Below are positions 58,949-64,000 of a stretch of 64,000 nt of DNA, one piece after another. The translations under genes were made by a program, and so were the position numbers. Origin of the DNA: Cannabis sativa (lineage: Eukaryota > Streptophyta > Magnoliopsida > Rosales > Cannabaceae); contig NC_083602.1 in the NCBI RefSeq assembly GCF_029168945.1, positions 63,880,600-63,944,599 of the forward strand, given 5' to 3'. The notes beneath the pieces were generated by a model. That model ran no database searches. It worked only from the letters and a program-made list of their open reading frames with translations, and was not told where the DNA came from. Numbering within the stretch: the first letter of the stretch is position 1; each line of letters opens with the position of its first letter.

Positions 58949-59212
58949 TGTAACGCCGCGATTTCCCGAGACGTCACACTAGCTAGTCCGTTTAAAACCA
59001 TCTAAGATAAAGACAATAAAAGACTTCTTTAATGAAAAATAACTAAGCATGAGATCTCATTATTTTTAAAACAAAATATTTATATATTCATAACCTTAAA
59101 ATATAAAGCTTTACAAAAACTATTTGAATCATAATCTTTAATGAAATATTTTTAAACCAAAACATCGTGACAATCCCCTAACATGTAATCCACGCCTCGA
59201 GCTCGTCATCCC
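58949..59212 (-). repeat. Truncated second LTR of the gypsy-like element
   Basis: It is almost identical to 55292-55556 (three or four differences by eye), then stops at GCTCGTCATCC, where gypsy gag sequence resumes. Confidence 0.88.
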
Positions 59213-60108
59213 TCATTATATGTGTTTGAATAAGGATTATACTGCTGCCTTGGTTGACCTGGGAACCCCCAATAGCATTAATATCTTCTAATGGCCCTTC
59301 AAATAAAGTAGGACAAGTATCAGTAGTATGTCCCACAACTTAAAATATTCCACATGGTTACACCGATTGACCTAAGGTGAGTTGTTGTACCACAGAGGTT
59401 AATTGAGCTATTTGCTGACCAAGTTGGTTCTCAATGGGAGTGCTCACTTAATCAACTTTCTTCGGTGCCATAACGTCTTAGTAGATGCTAAATTGTTGTG
59501 AGTTGGTAGCCATATTTGAAATCAAGCTTCTAGCTCTTGTAGGAGTCTTATCAACTAATGCTCCTCTACTGGCTGCATCTATCATACTCCTATCAAATCA
59601 TAAGAGACCTTCATAAAAGTACTGGATTATGTTTTTTTCACTGATCTGGTGAACTAGCACAGAACCTCTTGAAATGCTCCCAATATTCATACAAGGACTC
59701 CCCTAAAACTTGTCTGATGCCACATATTTCTTTTCGGATACTTCAAACTTTAGATGCTGGAAAGTAATGCTCCAAGAATACAGTTTTCATGTCATTCCAT
59801 GTTTTAATTGTACCAAGTGGGAGATAGTCCAGCCACTCTTTAGCTTTATCCTTCAATGAGAAAGGGAAGGCCCACAACTTAATTTGTTCTTCAATAATTG
59901 AAGGAGGTTTCATACAACAACAAACGATATGAAACTCCTTTAGATACTTGTTGGGATCTTCATCGGGCAACCCATGGAAAGAGGGAAATAAGTGGATGAG
60001 GCCTAATTTTAGTTCAAAGTTGACATCCAAGGGTGGATAATGGATGCATAGTGGTTGTTGGTCAAGATTTGGTGCGGCCAACTCCTTCAATGTCCGATTT
60101 TTAGCCAT
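59213..60108 (-). pseudogene. Gypsy (Athila/Tat-like) gag, N-terminal and central part
   Basis: Minus frame 59743-60108 starts at ATG (MAKNRTLKELAAPNLDQQPL) and holds the retrotransposon gag domain: FPSFHGLPDEDPNKYLKEFH, EEQIKLWAFPFSLKDKAKEW and TIKTWNDMKTVFLEHYFPAS. A stop follows at 59740. Downstream, in broken frames, are GESLYEYWEHFKRFCASSP, a DRxMIDAA-type segment and a decayed zinc knuckle with VVGHTTDTCP. Gag would form the capsid. The 5' leader from the primer site to this ATG is short (about 270 bp). Confidence 0.9.
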
Positions 60109-60394
60109 CCTGTGAGAATTAATTGAGTCGTTAGAATTAGACTCAGGATTTGTTAATAGTCGCTCTTTGACAGGACCAAGAGGTTGAAAGAATATGTTGT
60201 CGGTGATAGTCTTCGACGATCAAGAAGCAAACGATGACTCAAGATATTATTTTACCCTTGATAGTCTCTCTTGATTATCTTCTGCACTAGACATGTACAC
60301 CTGAGATTGTCAAAGTAAAAACAAGTTAGTAAAATAAAAATTAAATATGAATAATAAAATAAAATAATAGTCCTCGGCAACGGTGCCAAAAATT
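60109..60394 (-). promoter_or_regulatory. Gypsy leader and primer-binding site
   Basis: The complement of 60374-60390 is TTTGGCACCGTTGCCGA, close to the TGGCGCCGTTGCCGGGG site of Athila/Tat elements (tRNA-Asp type). The leader to gag has no other recognised feature. Confidence 0.75.
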
Positions 60395-61572
60395 TGATGC
60401 ATGTCGTATGCCTTATCAAATTTATTATTATTTTGATTCCAATACTTTCAATTATTTTAGTATAAATGTAAGTAAGAGTCGATCCCACGAGGACTACGTT
60501 TATTTAATTTTTTTAAATTAGTGACAAGAATTAGAAAAAGGAGATTTTGAAGATTAGAATAAAATAACATAAAAAAAACAAATTAAGTGATACTACGATA
60601 TGAGATAAATAGTTAAAGGTTATTCTCCACCATCAACAATCATTCTTAACTTTTAATGAATATAATTTTAGTTTTTCAATCAAACTATTAATCCTGCAGA
60701 TAAATCAGAAGCAATCAAATTATCACAATCTCCCTATTACATGTAATCAAAGCGAAGTGCTCAATAATTAACTCTTTACCTAAGCAGTAAATCTACGAAG
60801 GATGCGATTTATTTAAATTAGATAAAGCTTTAAGATTTATGGAGATAGACTAATCTATGCAACAAATTAATAAAGCATATAATTCATTTAATCTAGGTTC
60901 TATTCTTCATCACAATTAAAAATACCTTTAACAATATAAGAAATTACAATTTATCACAAACACTTAGAATCCTAGACTATTACGTGAATAGTAATCCTAA
61001 GATGACGGTAGATTAAAGTAAAACCTAATTTAGTGATCATCTAAACAAGATTAAAATAATAATCATAACAATGAACATAGAAGAATAGAAGCAATTTGAT
61101 ATAATGGAAACTAGAAAGTAACATTCATCAATGAAATTAAAAATCCATGTCTCGAGTTTTAAAATAACCCTTAACTAAAAAAAACTACCCGAAACTAGAC
61201 ATTATAATCAAAAATTATAATAAATAGTAAGAATTTAAGGAGAAAAAAAGAACTATGATCAAGAACACTCGAAGTCGCAATCTTCGTCTTTTCCTTGTTT
61301 CTCTCTGAGTTTCGCTCTCAATTTTGTAGCTTAGAAATTCTAAAATCCGTAGCCTAAAAAGTCCTATTTATAATGCTTGAAAATATCTCACTAAAAAAAG
61401 ATATCTCTCTTTAGAAAAAGATAAAATTTTTGAAATTGCCCAGAAATCACCTCCTCCCTGCAGCCCCAAGTAGCCTCGCCACAGCCATGACGTCCTGCTG
61501 AAAAATTTCGATCACGCTATTTGTATTTTGGCTATAACTTCTTTAATATAACTTAGAATTGACGATTCAAGA
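60395..61572 (-). repeat. Gypsy 5' LTR, cut by a later element
   Basis: It begins TGATGCATGTCGTATGCC and matches 37250-38685 (roughly 85-90% by eye) up to GATTCAAGAT. The rest of the LTR is displaced beyond the window by the element starting at 61573. Confidence 0.88.
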
Positions 61573-63790
61573 TGTAAAGCCCGCTTAGTTAATTTGGAAA
61601 TTAGGAGTTGTTTATGTTTAATTATGAAATTATTTATAGCTATTTAAATAATTTATCACTGTTATTTATAGAATTCAGAGATGCATGGTTATGTTATTCA
61701 GTAGTTTTCATATTTTGCATTTCCGGTGCCCGATATTTTGGAACTCGGCGTTTGGCTCAGTAGAAATCACAACTTAGCATGTTATTAGTTTGGGACGGGT
61801 TTTAGACATTGGGAATGTCGGGAATGGCCGGGAATTTAGAATTTCCCAAAAATACCCCTTTAGTATGATTTATGTGATTTTATGGTGGAGGGGCAAAATG
61901 GTCTTTTTGCCCCATTAGTGTTTTGTCTTATGTGAATTGATTATTTGAATTTAAATGGTTATTTTATTATATTTAGTGGCTGAAATAAAATGGTTTAAGT
62001 GGCATTATTCTTTTATTTTTCTCATTTCAACACTTAGCAAAAATTAGAAAAAACTTTGAAAAAGAAAACACTCTCATTTCTCTCTATTTCTAACAAGCTT
62101 TGGGAAGCAAGGAGCTGAGTTCTCCATTGTTATTTGCTTGTGAATTCATCCCTCTTTAAGGTCCATTGCAAGCTAGGTTAGCCCTTGTTCTCCCTTCTTT
62201 AAATTCTTGAAAAAAATGATGAAAATGGTTGTGCATGCATGATGTTTTTAATTGTTGTTATTTCCGTATGTTGTGGATGTTTTCTGTGGTATAAAGCATG
62301 TCTAATTGAAATTAAATGAACTGTTTGAAGCATGTTAGTTAGGTTGTTTAAAGCTTTGAGTTTTCTATGCAAAAATGTGGTTTTTGGAAGAAAATGTTGT
62401 GAATCTGTTTCTGAATTATTGTTGTTGTTGTTAATAGTTTTCAGAGGCTTAGATAAGCTTGATTAAGTAGAATTAAGCTAGTGGAATGCATGATTAGGTG
62501 GTTTTGCTCAAGTTTGAGTTTAGAACTCAAAGCTTGAGCTCCAATGACATTTTTCGTGTTTGAGGTTTACGGTTGTTTTGATGCCCTTGGTTATGTTCTA
62601 GGAAGGTATAGAGCAGTGTCCGGAAGGTTTGAGGTGATTTGGGGTTGATTTGAGCAAGATATGAAAATTTGATGTTCTTTGCTCGCGAGAACCGGAATTC
62701 CGGTTGTGCATCCGGAACCGGATGAGGGTCCCGAATTTCCGGGCGGAATTCCGTTGGGCAACTGGCACCGTTGGGGAATTTTCAGAACCCGTGTTTTTCC
62801 TCGTTTTTATGTTTTAAGGGGTATTGCCATGCTTTTTATCGATAGGGAAACTTTTAGTTCCTAGTTTAAGTCCTCGGGAAGTGATTTAGCGTGTCACTTA
62901 TAGCGTTGTGATTTTTATGGTTTAGGAGCCGATGTCCATTGCTCGGCTACGGTTCCGGTCGGGTTGGATTCACACCGAATTCGGAATCCGTAAGATTAGT
63001 ATAACAGATGCATATGTAGATTACATGTTTCAATGCGTGCATGTAGAGCCTATTAGATTACATTAGTTGTATGTTGGCTTCGAACCATCCAACCCCGTCA
63101 CGTCGGCAGCCGGGTATGACCCAATGACCGGAGTATGACCTGGTTTGGCCGTCAGCCGATACATTTGGTTGATGGTTCCGTGCTATCGACCTATCCCGTC
63201 GATACGGTGGAGTATGACTGAGCCGGAGTATGACCGGGTCACCGATCGGGAGGATACTTGTCAATAGTGCGAGTCCCCGTGAACGTTCAAAACTCGGTAC
63301 CATGTTGGACATGGCAAGAGTGGCTCGGTACCATGTTGGACATGGCGGTAGCGGGACTCGCATCGTGTTGGACACGGCGGTTAGAATTATGTATGAGCAT
63401 TATTATGCTTTTCTTGCGAGTCCGTCGACTCACGGTTTACGTTTATGTGTAGGTAAAGGCAAGGCTATACCGATGGACCGTGAGCGAGCTTATGAGATTG
63501 TACATGTCGGGGCGGTTAGGCTGGAGCGTACGATCCCTCGGGACGGAAGGCCGATTTTTTGTAACCGGTTGTTAGACGACCTTTATTTTATGTAACGGTT
63601 AAACGGTTAAAACTTTTTGTAAATAATTTTATAATCGGGATCCCGAGTCTTTTTGTAATATTGTTTTATAAGTTTAATTAAAAAGTAAAATTTTAATTAA
63701 TCACGTTTTTCCATAAACCTCGTTGATTAGCAACGAGCCGCACAACGTTTAAAAATCACGTAATACGCCTATGGTAGTTAGGGTGTTACA
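61573..63790 (+). repeat. 5' LTR of a gypsy-like element leaving the window (2.2 kb)
   Basis: It runs TGTAAAGCCCGCTTAG to GTTAGGGTGTTACA, with TGTAA/TTACA inverted termini, and a primer site follows. It is related, in inverse orientation, to the solo LTR at 41009-43026. It contains CCGGAATTCCGG-like words (62691-62760) and 31-bp tandem repeats (63293-63382). Frames such as 63230-63595 (121 codons) and 62679-62864 lie in this G/C-richer LTR and show no family; I do not call them genes. Confidence 0.9.
63293..63382 (+). repeat. 31-bp tandem repeat in the gypsy-like LTR
   Basis: Two near-perfect units (63293-63323, 63324-63354) start CTCGGTACCATGTTGGACAT. A third, diverged unit (to about 63382) reads CATCGTGTTGGACACGGCGG. 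Just upstream, GGAGTATGACC-type words recur at 63130, 63209 and 63225. Confidence 0.8.
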
Positions 63791-64000
63791 ATTTGGTATC
63801 GTAGAGCGCGGGTTGTCTTCCGAAGATCGTCACGACATGTACAATCATCATCGGCGATTAGCTCGTTTCACGGTTCGGTAAGCCTTTATTGCTTTAGTAG
63901 TTTATTTTATTCGAGTTATGAAAAAGAAAAGCTAGGAAGCATGTTAGTAGCACGATAGTAGAATAGGCGCATGTTTCGTTTTTAATTTCCAAATTAAGCG
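63791..64000 (+). mobile_element. Primer site and start of internal region, gypsy-like element
   Basis: TTGGTATCGTAGAGC (63793-63807) is an initiator tRNA-Met type primer site with small changes. The remaining ~190 bp are leader; coding regions lie outside the window. Confidence 0.8.

Larger units (their letters stand above)
55292..59212 (-). mobile_element. Gypsy-like element with one full and one truncated LTR
   Basis: Left (3') LTR 55292-57159 runs TGTAACGCCCCGATTTC to GGGTATTACA. The adjacent complement of TTAAGGAGGGTAGAA is a polypurine tract. On the right, GCTCTGATACCA (58934-58945) is a canonical initiator tRNA-Met primer site, followed by LTR sequence from 58949. That second LTR matches only the first ~264 bp (to about 59212). 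The 1.8 kb internal region has no open frame or protein motif, so the element is a deletion derivative. TGTAA/TTACA termini and the primer site suggest a Ty3/gypsy chromovirus type. It interrupts the Athila-like gag. Confidence 0.82.

Noticed and set aside
63230..63595. 121-codon open frame near the right end
   Set aside because: It lies wholly inside an LTR, overlaps tandem repeats, and matches no family; G/C-rich DNA opens frames by chance.

Overview
The window looks like repeat-dense nuclear DNA from a flowering plant. It is strongly A/T-rich and built almost entirely of plant-type transposable elements: Ty1/copia and Ty3/gypsy LTR retrotransposons, L1-type LINEs, CACTA DNA transposons and a probable tRNA-derived SINE. 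Many are nested inside one another. I see no intact cellular gene, no tRNA or rRNA gene, no CRISPR array and no bacterial-style operon. The species cannot be named from this evidence; a eudicot is a reasonable guess. Family labels rest on protein motifs, LTR ends, primer sites and target-site duplications (TSDs) read by eye.

Left part (1-6.6 kb). A decayed antisense copia leader (1-1.6 kb) is followed by a broken RNase H-like gene. That gene is split by a 2.4 kb CACTA element that carries a SINE-like insert. The 3' end of a minus-strand LINE begins at about 5.75 kb.

Central nest (5.7-28 kb). One LINE on the minus strand is cut into three pieces (5747-6617, 22927-23263, 25129-27998). A 0.96 kb solo-LTR-like element with TSD GGTAA separates the first two pieces. 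It was itself opened by a 15.3 kb copia block (called copia-A here) with the unusual order internal end - LTR - internal - LTR. Copia-A carries a broken gag and decayed pol. Inside it sits a 4.26 kb CACTA (15453-19710, TSD TAA) that has picked up fragments of three unrelated cellular genes: ribosomal protein eL8/RPL7a, an RNA m5U methyltransferase and the mRNA capping enzyme. A solo copia-A LTR (23264-25128) splits the LINE again.

Right part (28-64 kb). A degenerate plus-strand copia (copia-C, from 27999) keeps recognisable gag, protease, reverse transcriptase and RNase H. Its 3' LTR is hit first by a LINE fragment and then, at 37250, by an Athila/Tat-like gypsy element on the minus strand that has gag and protease only. 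That gypsy element was then invaded three times. The first insertion is a copia solo LTR (TSD ATTGC) containing a gypsy-like solo LTR (TSD CATCC). The second is a complete, recent copia-A relative with no gag (copia-B, 44884-54965, TSD TGAAG, LTRs differing at about a dozen sites). The third is a gypsy-like element with a truncated second LTR. The gypsy element's own 5' LTR is cut at 61573 by the LTR of another gypsy-like element that runs off the window.

The most interesting content is the gene-capturing CACTA, the evidence that protein-less copia and gypsy derivatives spread using enzymes from elsewhere, and several conserved non-coding motifs in the copia-A leader.
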